The notes under the pieces: generated by a model
The model's input: only the letters and a program-made list of their open reading frames with translations
Told to the model about the DNA's origin: nothing
The model's database searches: none
In this document: positions 23,034 to 34,681 of the stretch, in pieces
Numbering within the stretch: position 1 is the first letter of the stretch
Layout: each line of letters begins with the position of its first letter
Position numbers and translations under genes: made by a program
From: Rana temporaria
Taxonomy: Eukaryota; Chordata; Amphibia; Anura; Ranidae
DNA length: 64,000 bases
Direction of reading: 5' to 3'
Assembly (NCBI RefSeq): GCF_905171775.1
Contig: NC_053496.1
Coordinates: forward strand, 177,157,928 to 177,221,927

Positions 23034-24153
23034 GGGCCAGATTCACAGAAGAGATACGACGGCGTATCTCTGAGGCCCTGTACACACGAGAGGATATCCG
23101 TTGGAAACGGTCCGTTTCCAGCGGACATTTCTGTTCCCGATTTTGATCTGATGGGCTGTACACACCATCAGTTCAAAATCCCCACGGAAAACATACGCGG
23201 TGACGTGGCCGCGCCGATGACGCGGCGACGTGCGCGACCCTGGAAGGTAAATACTTTGACGCATGCAAGGGATGGGGATCGCTTGGACTGATCCGGTGAG
23301 TCTGTACAGACGACCGGATCAGTCCGACGGACAGGTTTCCAGCGGATAGATTTCTTAGCATGCTAAGAAATTTTTATCCGCTTGAAAACCGTCGGCTGGA
23401 TAAATGTCCGCCGAAAAATGTCCGCTAGGCCGTACACACGACCGGATTTGTCTGCTGGAACTGATCTGCGGATAAATCCCAACGGACAGATCCGGTCGTG
23501 TGTACGGGGCCTGATACTCCGTCGTATCTCTCAGAGTATCTATGCGACTGATTCATAGAATCAGGTTACACATAGATAGCCCTTAGATCCGACAGGTGTA
23601 ATTGTCTTACACCGTCGGATCTTAGGATGCAATACCTCGGCCGCTGGGTGGAGTTTGCGTCGTATTCCAGCGTCGGGTATGCAAATTAGCAGTTACGGCG
23701 ATCCACGACGGTTTTCGCGTTCGTTACGTCGTCGCTAGTAATAGTTTTACCGTCGCAAAGTTACACCTGCTTTAACATGGCTTAACTTTAGTCGAGCCAT
23801 GTTAAAGTATGGCCGTCTTTCCCGCGTCGAATTAAAAAAAAAAAAAATTCTTGCGTAAGACGTCCGGGAATACGAAAGTACGCTACGCACGTCGCTGTTC
23901 TAAAAAAATTACGTCACTTCGCGCAAAGCACGGTGGGAATTTCAAAACAGAGCATGCGCAGTACGTCCGGCGCGGGAGCGCGTCTAATTTAAATGGCACG
24001 CGCCCCTTTGAATTAGTCCGGCTTGCGCCGGAGGCCGCCGGCGTAAGTTTTCAAGCAAGTGCTTGGTGAATCAGGCACTTGCGATGAAAACTTGCAGCGG
24101 TGTAACGTATATACGATACGTTACGCCGCTGCACTTCTACGTGAATCTGGCCC
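23034..24153. mobile_element. Harbinger-like MITE with TAA target duplication
   Basis: It begins GGGCCAGATTCACAG and ends GTGAATCTGGCCC, flanked by TAA at 23031-23033 and 24154-24156. Unit E has the empty site (GGAACTAACTTTTTATT near 55378). It is interrupted by 23074-23511. No coding frame. Confidence 0.85.
23074..23511. mobile_element. Nested Harbinger-like MITE with TGA target duplication
   Basis: Termini GGCCCTGTACACACGAG and CGTGTGTACGGGGCC, flanked by TGA at 23071-23073 and 23512-23514. Same family as 10343-10761. It sits in the left arm of the older MITE, so it is younger. Confidence 0.85.
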
Positions 24154-24156
24154 TAA

Positions 24157-24589
24157 CTTTTTATTGGCCCGACTAAAGTATAATTATTTTTAAATTGAAT
24201 TTTTCTTTTACTTCAGCTATGCAAGATTTAATTTAGATCATTTATTGTGTGTCAATAATGTAATCCGATTTTCTATAATAAACAAGAAAGCTATACTCTA
24301 CAATATTCTGTTCTGAGTCATTTTCTACAAATGAACATAATTTTTAGATTATGGGTGATTGGAATGTGCTCAATTCACAGAGCATGCCCAGATCTCCTCC
24401 ATGATTTACGGCACACTCTGTTTGCTTGTCTGTCTGTTATCAGGACTTTCTACGGCACAACAGTGAAATCCCAGGAGACTGCATAATCACTCAGAGCTTC
24501 CTCCTCATCCTACACCCCATGTGACCATGTGACATCACATGGAGTGTAAACCTGGACATCGGGGAGAGTTTTTTTTTACACTTACCTCA
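24157..24589. other. Unit-B downstream spacer, no gene seen
   Basis: The first part is paralogous to 55379-55600 behind gene E. The last part (AGACTGCATAATCACTCAG onward) matches the flanks behind A, C and D. No feature is recognised. Confidence 0.4.
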
Positions 24590-25080
24590 TGCGCCGTTCG
24601 TGGACGTATCCCAGTGCGCATGGGCAGAATCACGTCGCAAATACTCAATGCTTTTGGTGTGAACGTAAGCTACGCCCAGCCCCATTCACGTATGAATTAC
24701 ACAAACGGCGTAAACCACGTAAAATTCTACGCTGTTCCGACGTCCATAGTTAACATTGGCTGCGCCTCATATAGCAGGGGTTACTTTACGCCGGTCATAC
24801 GCCTTACATAAACAACGTATATTGATACGCTGGGCGCAAGTACGTTTGTGAATCGGCGTATCTTACTCATTTGCATATTTTTAATGAGAACACCGAATGC
24901 GTCCAGCGTAACTATGTGCCCACGATACGCCGGCGTAGGCAAGTTACGTCGGACGGCTGAAGCCATGTTTTCAGGCGTATCTCTCTTTGTGAATCAGCGT
25001 AAAGATGCGACGGCGCACATTTGAAATTACGGCGGCGTATCTGGTGATACGCCGCCGTAAATCGTTTCTGAACCCGGGCC
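24590..25080. mobile_element. Harbinger-like MITE fragment
   Basis: It is rich in ACGTCGC and GGCGTA steps, with CGTGGACGTATCCCAGTGCG as in the MITEs behind A, C and D. The right end reads GAACCCGGGCC; the left terminus is missing. Confidence 0.55.
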
Positions 25081-25572
25081 TATCTCTATCCTATAGGGAA
25101 TTTTCAGACTGTTGTATGTGCAGATGTTATTATTTTAAATATATTATCCAATATCAAGATGGTGGATCTCCCTCTTTTTTACCATGATCATTGATGTTTG
25201 TTAAGCATGTTATTTACCAGTGTCTGCAAATGCAGAGATTGACGCCTTGCGATAGGTGCGGTTTTTATACATGTAATTAATGCTCACATCCATGTTTTGT
25301 ATGCAACATTAGATAAATATTTATGTCTCCACCATTCACGAGCCTTTGTCATCATGAGCTTCATATAAAGTCCCATCCATCCTCCTTTTGCATCACTGAG
25401 GTCTACCACCACATTGTAGCATTTTTTATTCAAATGACAGGGATGGAGGTGCATGACCTCATTCAAAGTCCCAAATTCCCCAACCCCCCCCCCCCCCCTT
25501 GCTTTAGTACATGAGGATAAGGATAAACAACAAAAAATAATAAATGTACAGAAAATGTAAAGAGTTTTAATG
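25081..25572. other. Spacer before promoter C, no gene seen
   Basis: It contains TTAAGCATGTTATTTACC, the empty counterpart of the TTAA site that ends the elements at 38129-38132 and 47949-47952, and a C run at 25485-25498. Confidence 0.4.
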
Positions 25573-25798
25573 TATGAATGAAGACTGCTGTATTTATGAA
25601 TGAAGACTGCAGTATTTATGAATGAAGACTGCAGTATTTCAATTCTCCACAAGATGGTGATCTCACTCCTGAGCGTGGAACGCAAAGAAGGAAGTGATGT
25701 CATGTACGGACAGGAAGTGATGTAGGATAAAAGACAGGAAGTTCCAGAGGAGAGGTGACTTGTTAGGAAATAGCGTACAGACATTACTGGATCTTAAG
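25573..25798 (+). promoter_or_regulatory. Putative promoter plus non-coding first exon of gene C
   Basis: Same module as 40-269: three direct 21-bp repeats, three GGAAGT cores, donor CTTAAG|GTAC after 25798. The first coding-frame exon of C is 4.2 kb downstream, with a hAT and a Tc1 fragment between. Confidence 0.55.
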
Positions 25799-25852
25799 GT
25801 ACATTTATTTTATTATTTTATTACAGGTACTTGTATAACATTTTCATTTACG

Positions 25853-26592
25853 CAGTGCTTTACATAAATATGTATATTGTACACTCACATCAGTCTCCCC
25901 CAAGGAGCTTACAATCCAAAGTCCCTAACTCACATTCATACACACACATACTAGGGGCAATTTAGATCGGAGCCAATAAGCTACCAGCATGTCATTGGAG
26001 TGTTGGAGGAAAGCGGAGTATAGAGAGGAGGGAGAGCACATCCCGTTCCTCCACCGGGCTCTCTCCCCCTTTGTGTTGTTATCTGTACTTTTTCGGAACA
26101 AGTGAAAGCCGTCCAAGACACCCGCCTGCATCCTACCAACTGATGAAGTCAGCAGTTGCTAAGGGCAGGTCGGGCGGCTGCAAAACTTTGCCGGTGTTCT
26201 GTCGGATATTGTCCCTGCTGTCGAGAAGTGCCCGGGACGAACTGCGCATGCTAGAAGTGGGATTTAGAAAGGGGCGTTTGTGTTTAGCGGGGGGGATTTG
26301 TGCTAGGATGGGGGATTTATACTAGATGGGGCATTTTTTGGTGGGGGGAGGGGTTGTGCTAGCAGGGGGGATAGGGGGTGTTACTAGCTACTGACCACTT
26401 AACTCTATCCTACAAACTACATTTTCGGGCTTTTTCGCACCAGGGGGCAGTGCGGGACAATTTGTGAATTCACGTATTTTTCCCCACCTCGCAAAAATGC
26501 GTTGCCTTTTGCAGTTGCACCCAGTCACCATTAATTCCTAATGGCACCCCCACTCATCCACCTATTGCATGTTTGTTTGTGATCACTTAAAC
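25853..26592. other. First-intron spacer of gene C, no gene seen
   Basis: The left part is the LINE/SINE-like tail shared by all units. From 26250 to 26390 it is G-rich (GCGGGGGGGATT type) and unique to C. Confidence 0.4.
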
Positions 26593-26689
26593 TAGGGTTG
26601 TCCCGATACCATTTTTTTAGGACTGAGTACGAGTACCGATACTTTTTTTCATGTACTCGCCGATACCGAATACCGATACTTTTTTTAAA

Positions 26690-27640
26690 TGTGTACCCAA
26701 ATGCAGCCATGTCCCCCCACATATGCAGCCATGTCCCCCCACATATGCAGCCATGTCCCCCCACATACTGCAGCCATGTCCCCCCACATATTGCAGCCAT
26801 GTCCCCCCACATATTGCAGCCATGTCCCCCCACATATTGCAGCCATGTCCCCCCACATATTGCAGCCATGTCCCCCCACATATTGCAGCCATGTCCCCCC
26901 ACATATTGCAGCCATGTCCCCCCACATATTGCAGCCATGTCCCCCCACATATTGCAGCCATGTCCCCCCATATATCCAGCCATGTCCCCCCACATATGCA
27001 GCCATGTCCCCCCATATATCCAGCCATGTCCCCCACATATATCCAGCCATGTCCCCCACATATATCCAGCCATGTCCCCCACATATATCCAGCCATGTCC
27101 CCCACATATATCAGCCATGTCCCCCCACATATTGCAGCCATGTCCCCCACATATATCCAGCCATGTCCCCCCCCATATATCCAGCCATGTCCCCCCCATA
27201 TATCCAGCCATGTCCCCCCATATATATCCAGCCATGTCCCCCCACATATTGCAGCCATGTCCCCCCACATATTGCAGCCATGTCCCCCCACATATTGCAG
27301 CCATGTCCCCCCACATATATCCAGCCATGTCCCCCCATATATCCAGCCATGTCCCCCCATATATCCAGCCATGTCCCCCCATATATCCAGCCATGTCCCC
27401 CCATATATATCCAGCCATGTCCCCCCATATATATCCAGCCATGTCCCCCACATATCCAGCCATGTCCCCCCACATATCCAGCCATGTCCCCCCATATATC
27501 CAGCCATGTCCCCCCACATATATCCAGCCATGTGCCCCCACATATATCCAGCCATGTCCCCCCACATATTGCAGCCATGTCCCCCACATATATCCAGCCA
27601 TGTCCCCCCACATATTGCAGCCATGTCCCCCATACCTAGA
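26690..27640. repeat. Minisatellite ATGTCCCCCCACATATTGCAGCC (about 950 bp)
   Basis: About 45 units of 19-23 bp alternate ATTGCAGCC, ATGCAGCC and ATATCCAGCC variants after CATGTCCCCC. All six frames stay open for long stretches because the unit lacks stops; none is likely coding. Confidence 0.9.
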
Positions 27641-27663
27641 TGATGCCGTTGCCGCGTTAATCA

Positions 27664-27843
27664 GCGTGCGGGGAACATTACAGCTTTCGTTGGAATAGCT
27701 GTCTTTCCCGCCGCGCATAGACACTCCCCCTTGCTCGAAATTGGACAGATCACCCGTCCAATCCCGAGCAAGGGGGAGTGTCTATACGCGGCGTGGCGGG
27801 GAAGACAGCTATTCAAACGAAAGCTGTAATGTTCCCCGCACGC
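27664..27843. repeat. 180-bp palindrome in the hAT element
   Basis: The left arm, from GCGTGCGGGGAACATTAC to CCCTTGCTCG, is mirrored by CGAGCAAGGG to GTAATGTTCCCCGCACGC around a centre near 27752. Confidence 0.85.
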
Positions 27844-28193
27844 AGATTAATGCGGCAGCGGCGGTTTTTTCGGTATGCAGCGGGGGCGGACAAGTATTCG
27901 GCCAGGCATCGGGGGCATTTGCGGGAGTACTCCCGCAAATACTCGGTATCGGTCCCGATACTGGTATCGGTCCTGATACCGATACTGGTATCGGTATCGG
28001 GACAACCCTAACTTAAACGCATGATACCGCAGTACCGTGTATTTTGGTGAAGCTCAATCCAAAAATCATGCCAGCATGTTTTTCACGTGTTTCACGAGCA
28101 TGGAGCAGACTAATAAAAAAGCAGAACGCCCAAAAAAGCGCCTGAGCTCGGAAGCACCCCCTTGTGTCAACGAGCCCTCATATACCTATATGT

Positions 28194-28785
28194 CTATTTC
28201 CCAAAGACAACGCCTAGATATGACGCTGAGCATGTGCACTCAACTTCTTTGGTCGACCATGGCGAGGCCTGGTCTGAGTGAAATCTGTCCTGTTAAACCG
28301 CTGTATGGTCTTGGCCACCGGGCTGCAGCTCAGTCTCAGGGTCTTGGCAATCTTCTTATAGCCTAGGACATCTTTATGTAGAGCAACAATTCTTTGCCAT
28401 GAGGTGCCATGTTGAACTTCCAGTGACCAGTTTGAGAGAGTGAGAGCGATAACACCACATTTAACACACCTGCTCCCCATTCACACCTGACACCTTGTAA
28501 CACTAATGAGTCACATGACACCGGGGAGGGAAAATGGCTAATTGGGCCCAATGTGGACATTTTTACTTAGGGGTGTACTCACTTTTGTTGCCAGCGGTTT
28601 AGACATTAATGGATGTGTGTTGAGTTATTTTGAGGGGACAGCAAATTTACACTGTTATACAAGCTGTACACTCACTACACAACATTGTAGCAAAGTGTCA
28701 TTTCTTCAGTGTTGTCACATGAAAAGATAGAAGAAAATATTTACAAAAATGTGAGGGGTGTACTAACTTTTGTGAGATACTGTAC
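28194..28785 (-). mobile_element. Tc1/mariner fragment with transposase N-terminus
   Basis: The minus strand starts with a Tc1-type terminus (ACAGTATCTCACAAAAG; right end at 28785), then encodes a helix-turn-helix segment with IVALHKDVLGYKKIAKTL, SPVAKTIQRFN and RPRHGRPKKLS (28214-28480). These are the paired DNA-binding motifs of Tc1 transposases. The catalytic DDE part is absent, so the copy is dead. It is found only in unit C. Confidence 0.85.
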
Positions 28786-29362
28786 ACGATGATCTTTTTT
28801 TTATTTGTTATCTTTATTGAATCAAAGTACCATAATAAACATCTCAAATTGGGAGAACATTAACATATATCAACATATGTTTCCTCTTTACACATAGTAC
28901 AAATTTGAATGTTTTATAAGTACTTTGTATTTTCTACTATATTTATATACGAATAAAAGAAAACTATGAAAAGAAAAGGGAAAAATAAAAACAGAAACTC
29001 CCCCTACCATTAGATCCCGCCCCTCCTCAGTAAAAGAGGGGAAAAAAGGAGAAAGACGGCAATGAGAAAAAAAAAAAATTCCCTGTGTTATACTTAAGGA
29101 TGAACACTGTCTGTTCATCTTCAAATCCTCATATGTGCAAAGAAATAGAAAGAACAAGAGAAATAAAATAAAAAATTCCGTGTCCTTAAGGTTTACCCCT
29201 GTTCAACGTGAGGTTCTTCTCCCGCCGAAAGGGTAAATGTTCGGTTGTTCATCTGATCAGTCAAGGTTTGGTCCAAACTTTTTTTTGGACTGAATATTGA
29301 GGTCATCCCTTGTTCTGTGACTTATATTCTGATTATCTGTATCTGTGTTGTGAAAATAACAT
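28786..29362. other. AT-rich spacer, no gene seen
   Basis: The stretch has T-rich starts (TTTTTTTATTTGTTATCTTTA) resembling the reverse of a LINE 3' tail, and A-rich runs. No coding frame or bounded element is recognised. Confidence 0.4.
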
Positions 29363-30094
29363 TTAAGGTTCGTAATTTACACAAGACAATCATATGTGGA
29401 GTGCAGGCTCCATCTAGTGTTCTTTTTCGGTATTGCTTCAGTTCTGTTATTTAATTACTGTATGTGTTTAGTTAAGGAAGTTGTTAGAAAGCAGGGAATT
29501 CTGGGTAAAATCTTCACAGGAAGTGAAAAACAGTCGCCATGCTTTGAGAAGACACTGCATGGAGCAGGGCATGTCTTGCTCAATCTATCGCCATTACCAT
29601 TTAGAGAATTTAAAAAGTAGGTTTTTACTATCTCATCTTGTATTGTATATCGTTGTTTCTGCTATGTATGCTGTATTGTATGCAATAGTGTACTTATTGA
29701 GGTCTATTTCTGTTATTTTTGTAGTTTCACTTAGCTTGTTCTAATAAACTGAGATCAAATAAATATGGTATCTGAAGTTTTTGGGATAAGAAGGTTTAGC
29801 TGAATGACCTCGAGACAGAACATCCCTATTATAGACATTACACATCCTGGTATAGTCCAAATAATTCTCAGTCTATCGACAGAGAAGAGTGTCCTATTTA
29901 GGTGAGGGGGATTCTGGGAGGGTCACGTGACTTCATCCTTATCCCTATAATGAAAATATTGTTCTATCTAGAGAGGAGAGAAGGATTCTACGACGTCTTC
30001 TATGATAATTACTTTCTCTCTATACACAGAATTATAAAATAGTGGAGATCCATTAACACCCAGCAGCCATCTTCTCAGGACATCACCCATCACA

Positions 30095-33000
30095 GTGCCT
30101 CCACCTCACTGCCTGACAACAGAGGTAACCAGTGCCAAGAAGATTCTAGAAGTCACCAAGAAGATAATTGATCTGCTGACAGGAGAGGTGAGCGGTGTCG
30201 GGAATTCTGGGACATTATCCAGTAACAGACAAGGGATGTGTCTGGATGGTGACTGTATCATTGTGTGTGTCAGGTTCCTATAAGGTGTCAGGAGGTCACT
30301 GTCTATTTCTCCATGGAGGAGTGGGAGTATTTAGAAGGACACAAGGATCTCTACAAGGACGTCATGATGGAGAATCAGCCGCCCCTCACATCACCGGGTA
30401 AGAGGAGACTTTATTGTAAAGGAGAGAGCAGTACGGAGGCTCCACCTAGATCCCCCATCATCTGATAAACACATAGAAACAATGTATTCAATCAGTGTGT
30501 GTGTTTCCTACAGATGGATCCTGTAATGGGAACCCACCAGAGAGATGTCCCCGTCCTCTGTATTCCTGGGATTCCACACAGGAGGATCACACCATCCCCC
30601 ACCATCATCAGGTAGGTGGGAGTGAGCAACTAAAATTAAAAAATAATTCTAAACTATGAGACCACATTCTTCAAAGTAACTTATTATTCCTTTTTATAAA
30701 TGTATTCTGTCATCTTTGGGGTTTAGGGTGAAGAATTGAAAGACATCAAAGCTGAGATTAAAAAGGAAGAAGAAGAGCCGCTGGTGAGTGGAGATCAGCA
30801 GTCTATGGAGGGGGGAAGTCTTCAGTACTCCCGGGATTCCACACCGGAAGATCAAAGCATCCCTCACCATCATCAGGTAGAAAGAACTGAGCTATAGAAC
30901 TCAAGTTATTCTAAACTATAGATAACTTTCTTATAGATATATTTTTTTTATATTGAACTTAATTATGCAGATATTTAAATTTTTCATATTGGGGTTCAGA
31001 TTAAATTAGGAAAAGACATCAAACTTGAGGTTAAAGAGGAAGAAGAAGAGGCGTTGGTGAGTGGAGATCAGCAGTCTATGGAGGAGATGACCATGAAAAG
31101 TGACCAGGAGGAATCTTCTCTTTATATAAACAGAAGTAAGTAATAATCACTGAATGCAGAAATGTTCACATTTTCCTTTTTCTTCTATGAGTATAAAAGA
31201 TGAATTTAAATAATTGCAATGTGAAGATACTGTACACCATATGAAAGGTCCATCTCCATTCCTCAATATAACGTCATGTTTCCAACAAATGAGGAGGAGA
31301 TACTGAGATTGCAGGCTTGGCTGGCTTAAATCAGGTTTGGTCTCCACCCAGAGACTGGCCACATTAATCACCTTGCAGGTGGACAGACAGACATGGAGAA
31401 GGCCATATGAAAGGTTCATCTCAACAAATGAGGTGGAGATGATGTATCTTTATCTGGTTTGTATTGATACTTTATGATTGCCCCCAATTCCAGACATACT
31501 GTAGAGTGTTAGACCAACATACTGTATATGACTTCTGAATGAAAGGAATGAAGAATTCTAATAACATTTAAACATTGATTTCCAACAGGAGGACACTATG
31601 TCCTGAATAACGTATCTTCAGAATGTAAAGCAGAAGAAAATCCCACCACACAACGTTCTCCAGGAGAAAATCCCACCACACGACGTTCTCCAGGAGAAAA
31701 TCCCACCACACAACGTTCTCCAGGAGAAAATCCCACCACACAACGTTCTCCAGAAGTGAATCGCATTACACAAATAATACATCATAGAACTTATCATATG
31801 GAGAGATCCTGGGATTTCTCTGATCCTGAGGATTCTTCTGAGGATCCACATACTATTATTATTGAATCTCACAGTACAGATAAAGCAACAGATCCATCTA
31901 ATCCCGAGGAATCTTTATTGAACCATGAAGGATCTCGCACAGGAGAACATTCCTTGTCATCTACAGTGTGTGGGAATTCTTCCAAAGAAACCAGAGAGCC
32001 TATTACACACCAGAAAAGTCATAAGAGTTTGCATTCTTACTCATGTCCAGAGTGCGGGAGATGTTTTAATGGGAAAATAAACTTTCTCAGTCACCAGAGG
32101 GTTCACACTATCGAGCGTCCTTTCCCATGTTCAGAGTGCGGCAAACGTTTTACTGACAAAGGAAAACTTCTTAAACACTACAGAATTCACACGGGTGAGC
32201 GTCCCTTTTCATGTTCAGAGTGCGGGAAATGTTTTATTCAGAAAGTAGAACTTGTTAATCACCAGAGAATTCACACAGGTGAGCGTCCGTTCTCGTGTTC
32301 GCACTGTGGTAAATGTTTCGCTCGGAAAGGAAACCTTCTAACACATCAGAGAACTCACACAGGTGAGCGTCCTTTTTCATGTTCAGAGTGTGGCAAAGGT
32401 TTCATTCAGAAAAGAGACCTTGTTGTTCACCAAAGAAGTCACACGGGAGAACGTCCTTTTTCATGTTCAGAGTGCGGGAAATCTTTCGCTCAGAAAGGAC
32501 ATCTTGTTATTCACCAGAGAATTCACACTGGTGAGCGTCCTTTTTCATGTTCAGAGTGCGGGAAATGTTTCCACGAGAAAGGAAATCTTGTCATTCACCA
32601 GAGAATTCACACCGGTGAGCGTCCTTTTTCATGTTCAGAGTGCGGGAAATTTTTCCGCGAGAAAGGAAATCTTGATAATCATCAGAGAATTCACACAGGC
32701 AAACGTCCATATTCGTGTTCAGATTGCGGGAAAACTTTTGTTCGGAAAGGTGAACTTAATAATCACCAGAGAATTCACACAGGCGAGCGTCCTTTTACAT
32801 GTTCAGAGTGCGGGAAATGTTTCCACGAAAAAGGAAATCTTGTTACTCACCAGAGAATTCACACAGGCAAACGTCCATATTCGTGTTCAGAGTGCGGGAA
32901 AACTTTTGTTCGGAAAGACGTACTTAATAATCACCAGAGAATTCACACCGGCGAGCGTCCTTTTTCATGTTCAGAATGCGGGAAATGTTTCCACGAAAAA

Positions 33001-33375
33001 GGAAGCCTTCTTAAACACCAGAGAATTCACACCGGCGAGCGTCCTTTTTCTTGTTCAGAGTGCGGGAAATGTTTCAACGAAAAAGGAAGCCTTCTTAAAC
33101 ACCAGAGAATTCACACCGGCGAGGGTCCATATTCGTGTTCAGAGTGCAGGAAATGTTTCAGTTACAAAAGTGCCCTTGATCGACACCAGAGAATTCACAC
33201 CGGCGAGCGTCCTTTTTCATGTTCAGAGTGCGGGAAATGTTTCAACGAAAAAGGAAATCTTCTTAAACACCAGAGAATTCACACGGGCAAACGTCCATAT
33301 TCGTGTTCAGAGTGCGGGAAATGTTTCAGTTACAAAAGTGCCCTTGATCGACACCAGGGAATTCACATGGACTAA
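30095..33375 (+). CDS. Gene C: KRAB zinc-finger protein, 16 C2H2 fingers
   Basis: Coding pieces are 30095-30187, 30274-30397, 30514-30611, 30727-30876, 31000-31135 and 31589-33375, all GT/AG and in phase, for about 795 residues. The exon with the first piece probably starts at 30030 after TCTATACACAG. The KRAB-A box reads VPIRCQEV (E where A and B have D), then EEWEYLEG and LYKDVMMEN. The acidic exons carry DIKAE and DIKLE. Four coding repeats precede a segment MERSWDFSDPEDSSED that A and B lack, then 16 fingers (32038 to 33370). Contact residues: GINS, DGKK, QVEN, RGNT, QRDV, QGHI, EGNI, EGNN, RGEN, EGNT, RDVN, EGSK, EGSK, YSAR, EGNK, YSAR. Finger 14 has CRK for CGK; the first linker is TIERPF. 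A nuclear repressor role is inferred from family. No ATG opens the KRAB frame. Confidence 0.85.
31225..31425. repeat. Intronic 73-bp repeat remnant of gene C
   Basis: One full and one partial copy of the 73-bp unit remain. Gene D (41004-41205) matches it almost exactly. Confidence 0.55.
31636..31755 (+). repeat. Coding 30-bp minisatellite, 4 units (gene C)
   Basis: Four in-frame units encode ENPTTQRSPG; unit 2 has R for Q and unit 4 ends PE. Confidence 0.9.
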
Positions 33376-33504
33376 CCACCTTTTTTATGTTTAGACGGAC
33401 CAATGGGGAGTGTGAGATCGTGTGTCCTTCCTTATAGTCAGAATGTATAAAATGTTTCTGTTAAAGAAAATCCCTTATTGGATCCCAGAATATTCATAAA
33501 GACT

Positions 33505-33510
33505 AATAAA
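33505..33510 (+). terminator. Poly(A) signal AATAAA, gene C
   Basis: Conserved AATAAA, 130 bp after the stop. Confidence 0.7.
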
Positions 33511-33969
33511 GTTTTTGTGTTCATATTGGCTTATTTGGAGGCGTGGCCAAAGTACAATGTACTATGATGTCATAGTTATAGATCTGCAGGGATTGAATTA
33601 TAGTAATACGGTCCTCTAAACAATGCTGACTTGGCCCCGCACTCACACAGGCCCCACCATAGAGTACAACAGCCCATGGAATCCCACGAGACTGCATAAT
33701 CACTCAGAGCTTCCTCCTCCTACACCCCATGTGACCATGTGACATCACATGGAGAGTAAACCTGGGCATCGGACTGAATTACTGCAGTCTTATGATCTGA
33801 AGCCGATAAGACTGACATAGGCAAACACTAGATAATCAGCACAAGTATATACTATGAAATTAAACAAGTGGCTATGAGGCAGGGTTGCCATAGAAATGTT
33901 GGATTGAGAAGGAGGCTTGGTTAACAGTACAGGAAGTGCTCAATGTATGGGCGGAAATACACTCTGTTA

Positions 33970-34660
33970 GCCAGATTCACGTACGGTGGCTTAAAGTTAT
34001 GCAGGCGTAGCGTATGTAATTTACGTTACACCGCCGCAAGTTAGAGAGGCAAGTGCTGTATTCACAAAGCACTTGCGTCCTAAGTTACGGCGGCGTAGCG
34101 TAAATGTGCCGGCGTAAGCGTGCCTAATTCAAATTGTGAAGAGGTGGGCGTGTTTTATGTAAATAAAGCATGCGCCGTCCATGGACGTATCCCAGTGCGC
34201 ATGCTCCAAATTACGCCGCAAAGACTCATTGGTTTCGACGTGAACGTAAATTACGCCCAGCCCCATTCACGGACGCCTTACGCAAACGACGTAAAAATTT
34301 ACGCGGTTCCGACGTCCATACCTAACATTGGCTGCGCCATCTTTTTGGTGGTTTATCTTTACGCCTGAAAACGCCTTACGTAAACGCCGTATCTTTACTG
34401 CGACGGCCGTGCGTACATTTGTGAATAGGCGTATCTCGCTGATTTACATATTCTAGGCGTAAATCAGCGTACATGCCCCTAGCGGCCAGCGTAAATAGAC
34501 AGCAAAGATACGACGGCTTAGGAAGACTTATGCCGCTCGTATCTTAGCAACATTTAAGCGTATCTCAGTTTGAGAATGCGCTTAAATATACGACAGCGCA
34601 GATTCGGAGTTACGACGGCGTATCTACTGATACGCCGTCGTGTCTCTACCTGAATCTGGC
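33970..34660. mobile_element. Harbinger-like MITE, full length
   Basis: Termini GCCAGATTCACGTACGG and CCTGAATCTGGC are inverted. It occupies the same site behind A (8680) and D (43749), so it predates those duplications. Confidence 0.75.
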
Positions 34661-34681
34661 TAAAGTTTTTTTAAAGTTTCT

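Larger units (their letters stand above)
26593..28010. mobile_element. hAT element with 8-bp target duplication and minisatellite
   Basis: Termini TAGGGTTGTCCCGATACC and GGTATCGGGACAACCCTA are perfect inverted repeats, flanked by ACTTAAAC at 26585-26592 and 28011-28018. Units A and B have the empty site (GATCACTTAAACGCA near 909 and 13865). The interior is a large minisatellite plus a 180-bp palindrome; there is no transposase. Confidence 0.92.

Noticed and set aside
26531..27724. Open frames of 300-397 codons on both strands (GGTWLDICGG and HVPPHISSHVPP types)
   Set aside because: They are produced by a stop-free 19-23-bp minisatellite inside a hAT element; all frames are open and there is no exon structure.
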